Below, piece after piece: positions 1 through 8,390 of a stretch of DNA of 64,000 bases. Origin of the DNA: Companilactobacillus versmoldensis DSM 14857 = KCTC 3814. GTDB taxonomy: Bacteria; Bacillota; Bacilli; Lactobacillales; Lactobacillaceae. The notes under the pieces were generated by a model that did no database searches, was not told where the DNA came from, and saw only the letters and a list, made by a program, of their open reading frames with translations. The stretch lies in assembly GCF_001434295.1 (NCBI RefSeq), contig NZ_AZFA01000010.1, positions 1-64,000 on the forward strand, given 5' to 3'. Positions within the stretch are counted from its first letter, which is position 1. Every line of letters starts with the position of its first letter. Made by a program: the position numbers and the translations under genes.

Positions 1-90
1 CCAGAAAGTTTAGACCCAAAAAAATATCTGGAAGTCTTTTTTGGATATAATTTAAAAATGAATTTGACAATCAATTACGTAATTTGTTGA
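1..90 (+). CDS. possible C-terminal fragment of an unknown protein
   Basis: Frame 1 is open from the window edge to a TGA at 88-90, giving about 29 codons beginning PESLDPKKYLEVFFGYNL. The first half reads like real protein, but the stretch is too short for recognition. It overlaps the probable promoter of the next gene. It could be the tail of a gene outside the window or chance. Confidence 0.25.
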   Translation, partial: PESLDPKKYLEVFFGYNLKMNLTINYVIC

Positions 91-119
91 TATAATACTT
101 TTTTGCATTTCTAAGGAGA
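64..119 (+). promoter_or_regulatory. extended -10 promoter and RBS of the DpnA-like methylase
   Basis: A TATAAT at 91-96 is preceded by TG at 88-89, an extended -10. The TTGACA at 64-69 is 21 bp away, too far for an ideal -35, so the extended -10 probably carries recognition. AAGGAGA at 113-119 lies 7 nt before the TTG at 127 and selects that start over the ATG at 139. Confidence 0.55.
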
Positions 120-126
120 AAACAAA

Positions 127-897
127 TTGAAACAAATTATGAAAGATACAAACGTCAAACTAATTCTTGCTGATTCATTTGAATTTTTAGAAAAATTGCC
201 CGAAAAATCAATCGATACTATTATTGCAGATCCCCCATATTTTTTAATCAATGGCGGCTTTTCAAACAGTGGAGGAAAACAAGTAAGTGTTAATAAAGAC
301 GATTGGGATAAAAAAAGTTCAGAAGATGCAGAAATATTCTACAAAAACTTTATTCATTTATCAAAACGCTGTTTAAAGGATAACGGAACAATTTGGATCT
401 TTGGAACAATGCATAATATTTATACAATTGGATATTTATTGAAAAAAGATTTTAAAATTTTAAACAACATAACTTGGCAAAAATCTAATCCTGCTCCAAA
501 CCTTTCTAAAAGAATGTTTACCCATTCCACAGAGACTATCATCTGGGCTAAAAAGAAAGTTGGTCATCAATTATATAATTATCAATTTATGAAACACCTA
601 AATAATGATAAACAAATGAAGGACGTTTGGACGACCCCAACGATAGGAAGTTATGAGAAAGCTTTCGGTAGACATCCTACTCAAAAGCCTTTATCAGTCA
701 TAACAAGAATCATCCAAGCTTCTACTGACGAATCATCACTGATTCTTGATCCATTTGTTGGATCTGGTACTACTGCCGTTGCGGGAAAAATACTGAATAG
801 AAAAGTCATCGGTATAGATAATTCTCGCGAATATTTGAATATTACCAAAACCAGAATCATTAACATTAAAAAATCAAAATTTGGAACCATAAAGTAA
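127..897 (+). CDS. DpnA-like DNA adenine methyltransferase
   Basis: This is a 256-residue beta-class amino-methyltransferase. The catalytic DPPY motif comes first (about residue 36, followed by FLINGGFSNSGG), and the AdoMet-binding motif DPFVGSGTT lies near residue 215. The DPPYFL-NGG-SNSGG block, NITWQK-NPAPNLS, FTHSTETI-WA and HPTQKP closely match DpnA of the pneumococcal DpnII system from memory. DpnA methylates adenine in GATC, including single-stranded DNA. The length is near DpnA's 268 residues. The start is TTG, chosen by the RBS at 113-119. The gene converges on the restriction gene across a shared terminator and looks intact. GATC specificity is inferred from family only. Confidence 0.88.
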   Translation: MKQIMKDTNVKLILADSFEFLEKLPEKSIDTIIADPPYFLINGGFSNSGGKQVSVNKDDWDKKSSEDAEIFYKNFIHLSKRCLKDNGTIWIFGTMHNIYTIGYLLKKDFKILNNITWQKSNPAPNLSKRMFTHSTETIIWAKKKVGHQLYNYQFMKHLNNDKQMKDVWTTPTIGSYEKAFGRHPTQKPLSVITRIIQASTDESSLILDPFVGSGTTAVAGKILNRKVIGIDNSREYLNITKTRIINIKKSKFGTIK

Positions 898-934
898 AGA
901 GCCATTAAGTTTTTACTTAATGGCTCTTCGTTTT
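897..934. terminator. bidirectional terminator between methylase and endonuclease genes
   Basis: A perfect 13-bp stem (897-909 with 916-928) and 6-nt loop is followed by T-rich sequence. It sits between convergent genes and could serve both. Confidence 0.85.
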
Positions 935-2237
935 ATTTAATAAGTGAATAAATCCATTTAATCCATTGTTTAACGGTACTATATCTTCTTTCAGCAGTGA
1001 CCATTGAACCAACATTATATGCATTATCAAATATATTTTTTATAATCATCATCCGTGTTTCTGCGGTAAATTTATAATCAGATTTTATGTATAAATCCAA
1101 TGCATATTTGAACGTAGGATGTTCAATAATATCCTTGATTATTTGTATATTTCTAGAGCTAGTATTATGTTCGTTAGCAATAGATTTTCCACGCTGTGTT
1201 CGTTGATACTTGCCGTCAACCCTTTCAGCATATCCCAGATAGTGCAAGGCCTCACCCTAGTAATCCGATTGCCTTATATCAAAACCATAAGCCTCAGAAA
1301 TTTCATCTTTGGTCATTGGATCTTTTAACTTATGTAAAATATCAAGCAATCGCGAAAAAGAATTTGCCTGTGGAAATGGAACTTCCTCAAATTTTATTTT
1401 TGAGGATAACAAAATATTTTTTATTTCAGCAAGCGTGATTTCTCTTTCTTCGTCCAAAACAAAATCCATCTGTTTTACTTTCCTGATAGAACTGTATACA
1501 TTATCATTTTCGAACTCATAAATATTAAAAGAAAAAGTTTCATCCACATAAGTAAAAAACACGGGAATAATTGGTTTCTTTATTCCTAAGCCTTGATAAG
1601 TACGATACGGATAATACAACTGCCTTACCATAAAATTCTTTGGCATCAGTGTTTTAGCTTCAAAAATAGCAATCCTATTCATATTTTCATATGTGGAATC
1701 AACCTCAATTTGACTGTTTCTCACAGTGATTTTTTGATTATTACCTTGTCCTATCTCAATATCATAGTCAAAATAACCGGAACCCATTCGGCCAGACAAA
1801 GTTAGATAACTTTCCCCATTATTTTCAGAATTAATTGAATCAAAATTCATAACATCATCAATCATTCCTGAAGCTTTGGCCATATTCAAAGCAACTGGTT
1901 CACTAGTAATTTCTTTAATATTTATACTTTTGATATAATCGGGCAACTGTTTAACAATTGGTTGAATTTCATCGTGATCGTAGTCCTGATATGCTTTAAA
2001 TTTTCCCACCAAGTATGTTCCTCTAGTATCAGGCAAAATTGCTAGATTTTTCTCCTGCAATATCTTTGGTAGTTGTCGTCTGTTATCAAATTTTGTCATC
2101 AGACGAGGCTCTCTTCCACCAATCTCCTTGATTTGATCAGCGGTTAGATGAAAAACTCCATTTTTTTCAACATCCGAATCAATATTTAACTCTTGAAATA
2201 ACTTTTCCCAAGCTAATTCAGTTTTTGACTTTGTCAT
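933..2237 (-). pseudogene. Type II restriction endonuclease with an in-frame TAG
   Basis: From ATG 2237 the frame runs 326 codons, meets TAG at 1257-1259, then continues in the same frame for another 107 codons to TAA at 933. The 434-codon total reads as one protein. Residues near 175-195 (EVDS...RIAIFEAK) look like a PD-(D/E)XK core. The C-terminus spans the stop: DIRQSDY-stop-GEALHYLGYAE resembles a winged-helix module. It does not resemble DpnII itself, and I cannot name its family. It lies 12 nt downstream of the Dam-type gene, as in an R-M operon. If the TAG is real, the product lacks its last quarter and is probably inactive unless the codon is read through. Confidence 0.72.
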
Positions 2238-2249
2238 ACAATCACCATT

Positions 2250-2969
2250 CTAATAATTCATAATGAGAACTTCATCCACTTTACCGCGTTTTTTCCCATT
2301 ACTATTAATAGCCCTATTTGCTTTTATTATATGGGTAGTCTTTTCATAATCCTTATATAATTCATGTATTAAATCAACTGAACTGTTCGACAACATTACA
2401 TAGCATCCTCTTCTATCTAAGTCGACGAATAAATCACGTAGTTTTGTTTGTTCTTCAACACCAAATCCGCCTGATGTGTAACTTACAAAACTAGCGCTTT
2501 CTGAAACAGGCGCATATGGAGGATCAAAATAAATAAAATCCCCGTTTTTTGCATCCTCTGTAACTTTAGTGAAATCTCCGGTTTCGATTTTAATATCTGT
2601 GTCGTTAAAGTATTTAGAATCTGCTCTAATTACATCTTCATTAACAATATTTGGGTTTTTATTGCTAGCATACGGTACATTAAACTGATTTTTTGAATTG
2701 ACTCTAAATAGACCATTGAAACAAGTTTTATTCAAATAAATCAATTCATCGGAATCATTTTTTATAACTTGATATACGTTAGTCAACTCTTCGTTAAAAT
2801 CATTAATTACTATTTGTGATGGCTGCAAATCAAAAGCAACAGCACCACCACCGACAAATGGTTCATAGTACTTATTAAAATTAGTTGGATAATATTTTTG
2901 AATCTCAGGCAATAATTGTCTCTTACCACCAGCCCATTTTAAAAATGGCTTCACATTTGAATTACTCAT
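2250..2969 (-). CDS. Dam/DpnM-type adenine methyltransferase, internally shortened
   Basis: This D12-class N6-adenine methylase has 239 residues. The AdoMet motif FLKWAGGKRQLLPEI lies at the N-terminus, YEPFVGGGAVAFDL near 35, the FNGLFRVNSKNQFNVPY block near 85, and catalytic FDPPYAP near 145. DpnM is about 284 residues. Compared with my memory of DpnM, about 40 residues are missing between YQVIKNDSDELI and YLNKTCFNGLFRVN, a clean in-frame gap that removes the helical region before the target-recognition part. Activity is therefore doubtful. It is the first gene of an operon with the interrupted endonuclease. GATC specificity is inferred from family. Confidence 0.82.
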   Translation of the reverse strand: MSNSNVKPFLKWAGGKRQLLPEIQKYYPTNFNKYYEPFVGGGAVAFDLQPSQIVINDFNEELTNVYQVIKNDSDELIYLNKTCFNGLFRVNSKNQFNVPYASNKNPNIVNEDVIRADSKYFNDTDIKIETGDFTKVTEDAKNGDFIYFDPPYAPVSESASFVSYTSGGFGVEEQTKLRDLFVDLDRRGCYVMLSNSSVDLIHELYKDYEKTTHIIKANRAINSNGKKRGKVDEVLIMNY

Positions 2970-3109
2970 TATTTTCCCTCGACAATCAATGTTTCAAATA
3001 AAAACATTATATAACGTGTAGACAATAAGCTACAACTCTAGATGTTGGATTTTGAAGAAGGTTTCCCATTAAATCATTCTTCTAACCAATATTTCTATAA
3101 CAAAACAAA

Positions 3110-3139
3110 AAATCCCGTCGAAAGTTTCAACGGGATTTG
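3110..3139 (-). terminator. terminator of the acidic hypothetical gene
   Basis: The AAATCCCGT / ACGGGATTT hairpin is followed, on the minus strand, by a T-run. It sits directly after the stop at 3141. Confidence 0.8.
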
Positions 3140-3140
3140 A

Positions 3141-3638
3141 TCAGTTTTTACTATTATTAACGTCATTTTCTGCCAGGTAGAAATATTGAATGTACTTATC
3201 TTGGCCAAAGCCGGCGTCACCTTCTTGCAGCGGTGTTAACGATGTTAATTCTATTAACTCTGTCCCTGTAGTGTTCGTAAAGATTTTTGGCAGCCCGTCT
3301 TCTTCAACGTCTTGATCATTGACCAGATAGAAGTGATGGCCATTTGTTACCAAACAGAAATCACCAAAATCACGCAATGACAAAAAATAATCGGAGATAA
3401 CAATATCTTTTTCATCATCTGCTGGATCCAACTGATAGCTAGTATCAGGTTCCAAACGAGCCACTTTGCTTTTTATGACGTAGATAACTGGCAAGGTATG
3501 TTCTTGGGTCATTGAAAAAGTATCAAAGTCCAAATATTCTTCGAAAAAATTAACCGTATTGTTAACGACTTTAGCAAGCTCTGAACGTTCGGGATTATGA
3601 GTCACATGTAGATGAGCGTCATCATTTGAATTATCCAT
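3141..3638 (-). CDS. acidic hypothetical protein
   Basis: A 165-residue soluble, Asp/Glu-rich protein I do not recognise. It has no signal peptide, membrane segment or cysteine motif, and it alternates hydrophobic and acidic stretches as in a small alpha/beta protein. I prefer the ATG at 3638 (MDNSNDD) to the one at 3653, because GAGG lies 9 nt before it while the upstream ATG has no Shine-Dalgarno site. The gene is monocistronic, with a strong terminator after the stop. Confidence 0.7.
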   Translation of the reverse strand: MDNSNDDAHLHVTHNPERSELAKVVNNTVNFFEEYLDFDTFSMTQEHTLPVIYVIKSKVARLEPDTSYQLDPADDEKDIVISDYFLSLRDFGDFCLVTNGHHFYLVNDQDVEEDGLPKIFTNTTGTELIELTSLTPLQEGDAGFGQDKYIQYFYLAENDVNNSKN

Positions 3639-3764
3639 AATTGATTGCCTCATTTGTTCGTTATTGTAATTACGATTTTAATACATTTTTTGACTCATTA
3701 CGATGCAAACTAGTTTACCTTCATCAATTAGGTCAAGGTTGAACAGATTCATCCTGAAAATTAA

Positions 3765-4739
3765 CTATTCTTGAAAAGTGGCGACTAATTTACCAACGAC
3801 CTGATCGCTTTGAATTTCATCCAAGCCGTCAGCTAAATCTTCTCTCTTCAAAACTTTGCTGATCAATGGATCAACTTTGTTATCAGCAATCAATGCTAGC
3901 AATTCTTTGGCCATCCGACCAAGATCGGCGACTTTTTCTGGATTGCCACTCCGGTGTGCGCCACCTAGATCTAAATCGCTGATCGTCAAAGCTTTTTCGT
4001 TTGGAAAATCCTTGGGCGTGTCTAGAACGCAAACTAGTTGACCATTGTAAGCTAACCTTGGTAAATCAGCTTCAGGATGACCGATCGTGTTCACAATTAG
4101 GTCGACTCCTAATCCAGCTGTCAACTGGTCGATACGACTGCTGACATCTTCGTTGCGATAATCTATTTGAGAATCAGGCGCTAACTTAGCCACAAAATCC
4201 TGTTTACCTTTTGAAACGGTAGTATACACTGTCTTGCCAGCATTTTTGGCGAGTTGAATTGCCATGCTACCGACGCCGCCGGCTCCGGCGTGGATCAAGA
4301 CTGTTTTTACATCGTTCAGATTTGATTTACGATAAATTGCTTGGTAAGCTGTCAAACCAGCGCAAAGACTGGCTGCCGCTTTTTCAAAGCTGACTGAATC
4401 TGGGATCAAAGCCACTGCAGCAGCGGGATAGCTGACGTATTCGGCAAAGGCTCCATCGCTGGCTAAATTGTTATGGCCACATACCCGCTGATTCGGATGA
4501 AAATCGGTCACATCTGCCCCGACTGCTTCAACTATTCCCGCTACATCGAGTCCCAATGTGTGGGGATACTGCCAATTAGGATGAGAACTTGTGAACACCT
4601 TGTAATCAACGGGATTCAAACCGACGGCCATCGTTTTGATCAAAACTTCATCTGCTTTTAACTCCGGTTTGGGACGTTCCTGCCATTCGACTTCTTTGAT
4701 TGTGTGTATATCTTTGTTGGGAACAACTAAAGCTTTCAT
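3765..4739 (-). CDS. zinc-independent NADPH:quinone oxidoreductase-type MDR protein
   Basis: This 324-residue medium-chain dehydrogenase/reductase likely reduces quinones or activated alkenes with NADPH in the cytoplasm. The N-terminal GroES-like domain (GLNPVDYK, HTLGLDVAGIVEAVG) is followed by the Rossmann motif HAGAGGVGSMAIQLAK near residue 150. The zinc-binding cysteines of alcohol dehydrogenases are absent, which fits the quinone oxidoreductase branch. The C-terminus (KVLKREDLADGLDEIQS-----GKLVATF) is typical and the length is normal. It is monocistronic. The substrate cannot be read from the sequence. Confidence 0.85.
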   Translation of the reverse strand: MKALVVPNKDIHTIKEVEWQERPKPELKADEVLIKTMAVGLNPVDYKVFTSSHPNWQYPHTLGLDVAGIVEAVGADVTDFHPNQRVCGHNNLASDGAFAEYVSYPAAAVALIPDSVSFEKAAASLCAGLTAYQAIYRKSNLNDVKTVLIHAGAGGVGSMAIQLAKNAGKTVYTTVSKGKQDFVAKLAPDSQIDYRNEDVSSRIDQLTAGLGVDLIVNTIGHPEADLPRLAYNGQLVCVLDTPKDFPNEKALTISDLDLGGAHRSGNPEKVADLGRMAKELLALIADNKVDPLISKVLKREDLADGLDEIQSDQVVGKLVATFQE

Positions 4740-4844
4740 TTCTCGACCACCCTTTTTCTATGAATCTATATAGTTAATTATAAAAATCATTTTTGAAATG
4801 TGAAAGGCTAGTTTTTGCTAAGCTCAAATTTACCACACAAAAAG

Positions 4845-4868
4845 CCCTTATGACTTACATCATAAGGG
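4845..4868. terminator. hairpin terminator-like structure in the gene-free region
   Basis: CCCTTATGA / TCATAAGGG, a perfect 9-bp stem with a 6-nt loop. On the minus strand it is followed by a short T-run, so it may have terminated the decayed gene at 4945-5310. Confidence 0.55.
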
Positions 4869-4944
4869 TCGTTTGATTACATATTTAAATTTCGTCATTT
4901 GATATTCTCAAATCGGTCTTATTGACTATCACCCGTCAGAGTTG

Positions 4945-5310
4945 CTAATCAATTGAGGATTCAAAGTCTTCCACGTAGTTTCTCTTCTTGTTGATGATGC
5001 CAAACTCGCCGATTGGGCTCCCGACTTTTGAAACCTCAGTCTCCTTTAATTCACGTGGATGCCAATTTGATCAAGTAAAAAATTTCTGCAGCAATTCTCT
5101 TGAGTCAGTTTGAGGAAAAAGTTTCTTTCGTACGTAATTTCTATACGATACTCAAAGTTGAAGTGATTCTACCCGACCAAAATTCGTTGGCATTGACGTT
5201 TCATGAATTTCTAGAATTTCTTAGTTTCTCAGGAATCTACCAAGCAAAACGATCTTGCTGTTTTGCAATGTGGTCCGGTTTTCAGTTAAGTGACCGCCAG
5301 TCAAAGCTAA
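4945..5310 (-). pseudogene. decayed remnant of an unidentified gene
   Basis: On the minus strand one frame gives protein-like sequence over about 120 codons with three internal stops (one TAA, two TGA). It starts near LTGGHLTENRTTLQ and ends cleanly at TAG 4945-4947 after SPIGEFGIINKKRNYVEDFE. A single consistent frame with point stops is what a decaying gene looks like. I cannot identify the family. The remnant lies inside an 887-bp gene-free stretch (4740-5626). The part from about 5311 to 5590 holds nothing I can recognise. Confidence 0.4.
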
Positions 5311-5593
5311 AAAATATAAACTGATTTAATTTTTTGAATTTCCTCAAATTAGTTCAACAGCTTTTAAAGTCTTCAGTTCTTGGACTCAAGTGTATAGTAG
5401 CAGTTTTTTATCCTTTTGATAGCTCGATTTACGCAACTTATACTTGTCCGATTTAACGAACATTTTATGAAAATGATTTCTGTTAAACATTTCCAAATTG
5501 ATTGATTTTTCTAATAGGTGACGGGAATTATTTTTATATTTCGGTAAACTATTGTGCTGATTATTATCATGAAAAGATTTTCTATTGTAAACT

Positions 5594-5621
5594 TGCTATA
5601 ATGTAATTAGTAAGAAGGAGG
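5594..5621 (+). promoter_or_regulatory. extended -10 promoter and RBS of the BI-1 gene
   Basis: TGC-TATAAT at 5594-5602 is an extended -10. AAGGAGG at 5615-5621 lies 5 nt before ATG 5627. Confidence 0.65.
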
Positions 5622-5626
5622 ACTTT

Positions 5627-6325
5627 ATGCAAACTATAGATAAAGCAAAAGCCACTGGACTGGCTCGCTTCACGTCTCTTGTCTACCTTTACACTGGTTT
5701 AGGTGTGGCATTCTGGACGATAGCAGCCAACGCAATGGCTCGTAATACAGCAATTTCGAATTCAGTTTTAGGCATGATGAGTGCCCATCCACTGATTTTC
5801 TCGATCGTCGTCATCGCCGTTTCCTTCGGATTCATTTCCTTAGCCAACGTTGCGGCAACCAAGTCATACCTGATGACGTTTATCAGCTACGTCTTGTTCC
5901 TAACTTCGTTCGCTGTCTTCGGGATTCCGATTTTCTACATTTACTCAGCTAAAAGCATCATTCAAGCTTTAACGGTTACATCAGTTATCTTCGTTGTTTC
6001 GGCGGGGATCGGATTCTTTACTAAGAAGGATTTGACGACTTGGAGCAGAACCTTGATGATCGGCTTGATCTCCATTATCGCTGTTTCAGTTATCAACCTT
6101 TTGATCTTTAAGAGTTCATTATTGATGTTAGGTATCAATATTGCTATCATCGTCGTTTTCTTATTCTATATTGCTTTTGATTCGCAAAATATCAAACGGA
6201 TCTATGCACAAGCTCAAGGATCTGAAAATCTCGGTGCTATCGCCTTGATTGCTTCGATCAATTTAGTACTTGATTTCATTAACGTGTTATTGAGTATCCT
6301 ACAAATCTTTGGCGACAACAATTAA
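5627..6325 (+). CDS. Bax inhibitor-1 (YccA/YetJ-like) family membrane protein
   Basis: A 232-residue integral membrane protein with about seven hydrophobic segments. The family pattern is clear: an N-terminal LVYLYTGLGVAFWTIAA segment and the conserved C-terminal ASINLVLDFINVLLSILQIFG. Bacterial members such as B. subtilis YetJ act as pH-sensitive Ca2+ leak channels, but the function here is inferred from family. The acidic residue in the last helix (LVLDFIN) matches the proposed pH sensor. It has its own promoter and a downstream hairpin, so it is monocistronic. Confidence 0.85.
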   Translation: MQTIDKAKATGLARFTSLVYLYTGLGVAFWTIAANAMARNTAISNSVLGMMSAHPLIFSIVVIAVSFGFISLANVAATKSYLMTFISYVLFLTSFAVFGIPIFYIYSAKSIIQALTVTSVIFVVSAGIGFFTKKDLTTWSRTLMIGLISIIAVSVINLLIFKSSLLMLGINIAIIVVFLFYIAFDSQNIKRIYAQAQGSENLGAIALIASINLVLDFINVLLSILQIFGDNN

Positions 6326-6337
6326 TCAGTATTAAAA

Positions 6338-6385
6338 AAGTGTCTTTGACTATTGGAAATCAATAGTTAAAGGCACTTTATTTTT
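6338..6385. terminator. terminator after the BI-1 gene
   Basis: The stem 6338-6354 / 6362-6378 contains one mismatch and G-T pairs. It is followed by T7 and shared with the convergent zinc-ribbon gene. Confidence 0.75.
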
Positions 6386-6389
6386 TTGC

Positions 6390-7589
6390 TTATTTAATCC
6401 ATCCCTGGCTATACTTTTCGGAATAAAGTTCGTTACCATCGAAATCATAGGATTCAACGATCGAACCACCGCCTGATTGATTGAATTGCAATTGGACTTG
6501 TCCGTCGCTGTTTTGCAAGACTTTGTATGAGCCAGACTTGCCCCCGAGAGTGTATGTGCCATCAGCGTTTAATTCTAAGTCTGGGCTACCGGAGTAGTGG
6601 CCGACTAACGAATTGTTACTATCGCTGGAATCTGAATCCGAGTCATCATCAGAATCTGTTGATTCAGTTGGGGTTGGTTTACTTTCTGCTTCATCGTGTC
6701 TTTGTTCATCAGAATCATGACTGACTTGATTAGGAGAAGTTTCTGTTTCAATGTCTTTCTTAGCTTTTTTCTTGTGCTTCTTCTTTTCCTTAGCAACCGT
6801 CAATTTGGCGATATTATCCTTTTTATCGGTCGTAACCTTGACTTGTTGCTCTTTGGATTTCTTGGAACCTTTAATTTTCAAATCGTAAACGCCCGGTTTC
6901 AAGTGTGAAATCTTATATTGAGAACCATCACGAGTAGCGGCAATTTGTTTCCAGTCGAGATAAAAGGCCGGATCCTCGATATTAGTTGAGATATCCAAAG
7001 TCTTATCTTTTTCAGAGATCTTATACTTGTCGAAGATATAAAAATATTTGCCGTCTTTAACGACCGAATACATTCCGTTATTTTGCTTACCGGAGATCTG
7101 CTGATTAATATTTTTAACGTCTGATCCATCGTCTAAATATAGTCTCTTCAAATCTTCAATATTCTCATCAGATAACCTTTTTTTGTTGGCATCCACTAAA
7201 ACAGTTTTCATCTTGGAAGTATTGCCACTGGTTGCTTCATCTTTTAGAGCTTGAACTTGACGTTCTTTACCATAGTAAAAGTTCCCCGCAAAGTATCCTC
7301 CTGCGACTAAGACTAGTAAAAGAATAATGGTGATGATCGGACCTTTGCGATGTTTTTTCTTCTTTGGAGTCGGTTGGTCGCTGAATGCATCAGTTTGAGT
7401 TGCTTGAGTCGATTGATCCTCTGATTGATTATCATTGCTCATCTCGACAGTTGCTTGTGGATGTTCATCGATGACTGGTGCAGTTGTGACTGCCATATCA
7501 GTTTCCAACCTACGACCGCATTCTGGACAGAAATAGTCTTGCTCCCCTAACTTATTTCCGCAGTTGGGGCAGTACTCTGGTTTATCCAT
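6390..7589 (-). CDS. zinc-ribbon, single-pass membrane protein (TcaA/YvbJ-like architecture)
   Basis: 399 residues. An N-terminal zinc ribbon (CPNCG at 8-12, CPECGRR at 22-28) is followed by an acidic Q/S/T-rich linker and a basic stop-transfer plus membrane helix near 85-107 (GPIITIILLLVLVAGGYFAG). The large extracytoplasmic part contains a TcaA-like domain, an Asp/Ser-rich linker near 300-325 and a C-terminal beta-rich domain (LVGHYSGSPDLELNADGTY). Proteins of this layout are linked to envelope stress, but no direct role can be assigned. The start is ATG 7589 with an AGGGGGAT Shine-Dalgarno site. It is the last gene of a unit with the two genes upstream, 10 nt after the SGNH hydrolase. Confidence 0.75.
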   Translation of the reverse strand: MDKPEYCPNCGNKLGEQDYFCPECGRRLETDMAVTTAPVIDEHPQATVEMSNDNQSEDQSTQATQTDAFSDQPTPKKKKHRKGPIITIILLLVLVAGGYFAGNFYYGKERQVQALKDEATSGNTSKMKTVLVDANKKRLSDENIEDLKRLYLDDGSDVKNINQQISGKQNNGMYSVVKDGKYFYIFDKYKISEKDKTLDISTNIEDPAFYLDWKQIAATRDGSQYKISHLKPGVYDLKIKGSKKSKEQQVKVTTDKKDNIAKLTVAKEKKKHKKKAKKDIETETSPNQVSHDSDEQRHDEAESKPTPTESTDSDDDSDSDSSDSNNSLVGHYSGSPDLELNADGTYTLGGKSGSYKVLQNSDGQVQLQFNQSGGGSIVESYDFDGNELYSEKYSQGWIK

Positions 7590-7599
7590 TTAAATCCCC

Positions 7600-8388
7600 C
7601 TAGTTTTCTGGTTGCTGAATTACTTTTTCGAGCAATTTTGCGATTTGGTCGTGTCCTTGTTGATTGGGGTGGAACTGGTCTCGCAAAATTGCATAATTTT
7701 TATCGTAGCCTAGGCTGTTTTTCGTCACGTCGGGATTGTTTTTCCAAATCGTGGAAAGATCGGCCACGGGAACGTGATACTTTTTAGCGATGGCTTTGAT
7801 TTTTTGGTCATAAATCTGATCATTGGCAAGATATTTGCCGTTGCTGGGCGACCAGGTCGTTACTAAAATTATTTTTGCCTTAGTTTGCGATTGGACTTGT
7901 TGAACGATGCTGTCCAAATTTTTAACGAAGTTATTAACGTTGGTCTCATCGATCCCATAAGCGGCATCATTGGTACCAAATTCAATCGTAACTAAATCTG
8001 GTTGATCATTGATAACGTCCTGAACGTGAGATATTCCAAAATTAGTCGCCGTCTTGCCAACCATAGAAGTATTGGCTTCGGTAACTTGCCTACCTGTTAA
8101 TTTTGTTAAATCCTTCGTGAACAAGGTTGTAAAGCGAGTCGTCTGGTCATTAGAAAACAAGCCGACTGATAGCGAGTCTCCCAGTGCGTGATACTTCAAA
8201 GTTTTCTTGGGAGATTTTTTTAGCTCGCTCAAAATCGTCGGCATTGTTTTAGCCTCAGCCGAAGGCTTGACCTTAGTCACTCGTGCGGATTCTGAATGGT
8301 GCGTTTCTTTAGTCTTGTGATGATTGAAACTTAAAAACGTGACACATAAAAGCAATACGAAACTTGCTAGAAGAGTTAGTTTTCTCAT
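7600..8388 (-). CDS. secreted SGNH/GDSL hydrolase
   Basis: 262 residues. The N-terminal signal or anchor segment (about residues 3-20) is followed by SGNH blocks: GDSLSVG (nucleophile Ser, block I) near 70, the oxyanion Gly/Asn region, EFGTNDA (block III) near 137, and DQFHPNQQGHD (block V Asp-His) near 236. These serine esterases act on acyl groups of lipids, polysaccharides or peptidoglycan outside the membrane. The gene sits between two zinc-ribbon membrane protein genes with spacings of 2 and 10 nt, so it is in one operon and likely works at the envelope. The substrate is unknown. Confidence 0.85.
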   Translation of the reverse strand: MRKLTLLASFVLLLCVTFLSFNHHKTKETHHSESARVTKVKPSAEAKTMPTILSELKKSPKKTLKYHALGDSLSVGLFSNDQTTRFTTLFTKDLTKLTGRQVTEANTSMVGKTATNFGISHVQDVINDQPDLVTIEFGTNDAAYGIDETNVNNFVKNLDSIVQQVQSQTKAKIILVTTWSPSNGKYLANDQIYDQKIKAIAKKYHVPVADLSTIWKNNPDVTKNSLGYDKNYAILRDQFHPNQQGHDQIAKLLEKVIQQPEN

Positions 8389-8390
8389 AT

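Noticed and set aside
5100-5324. Plus-strand open frame of 74 codons in the gene-free region
   Set aside because: There is no RBS, the composition is not protein-like, and it is antisense to the decayed minus-strand gene that better explains the stretch.
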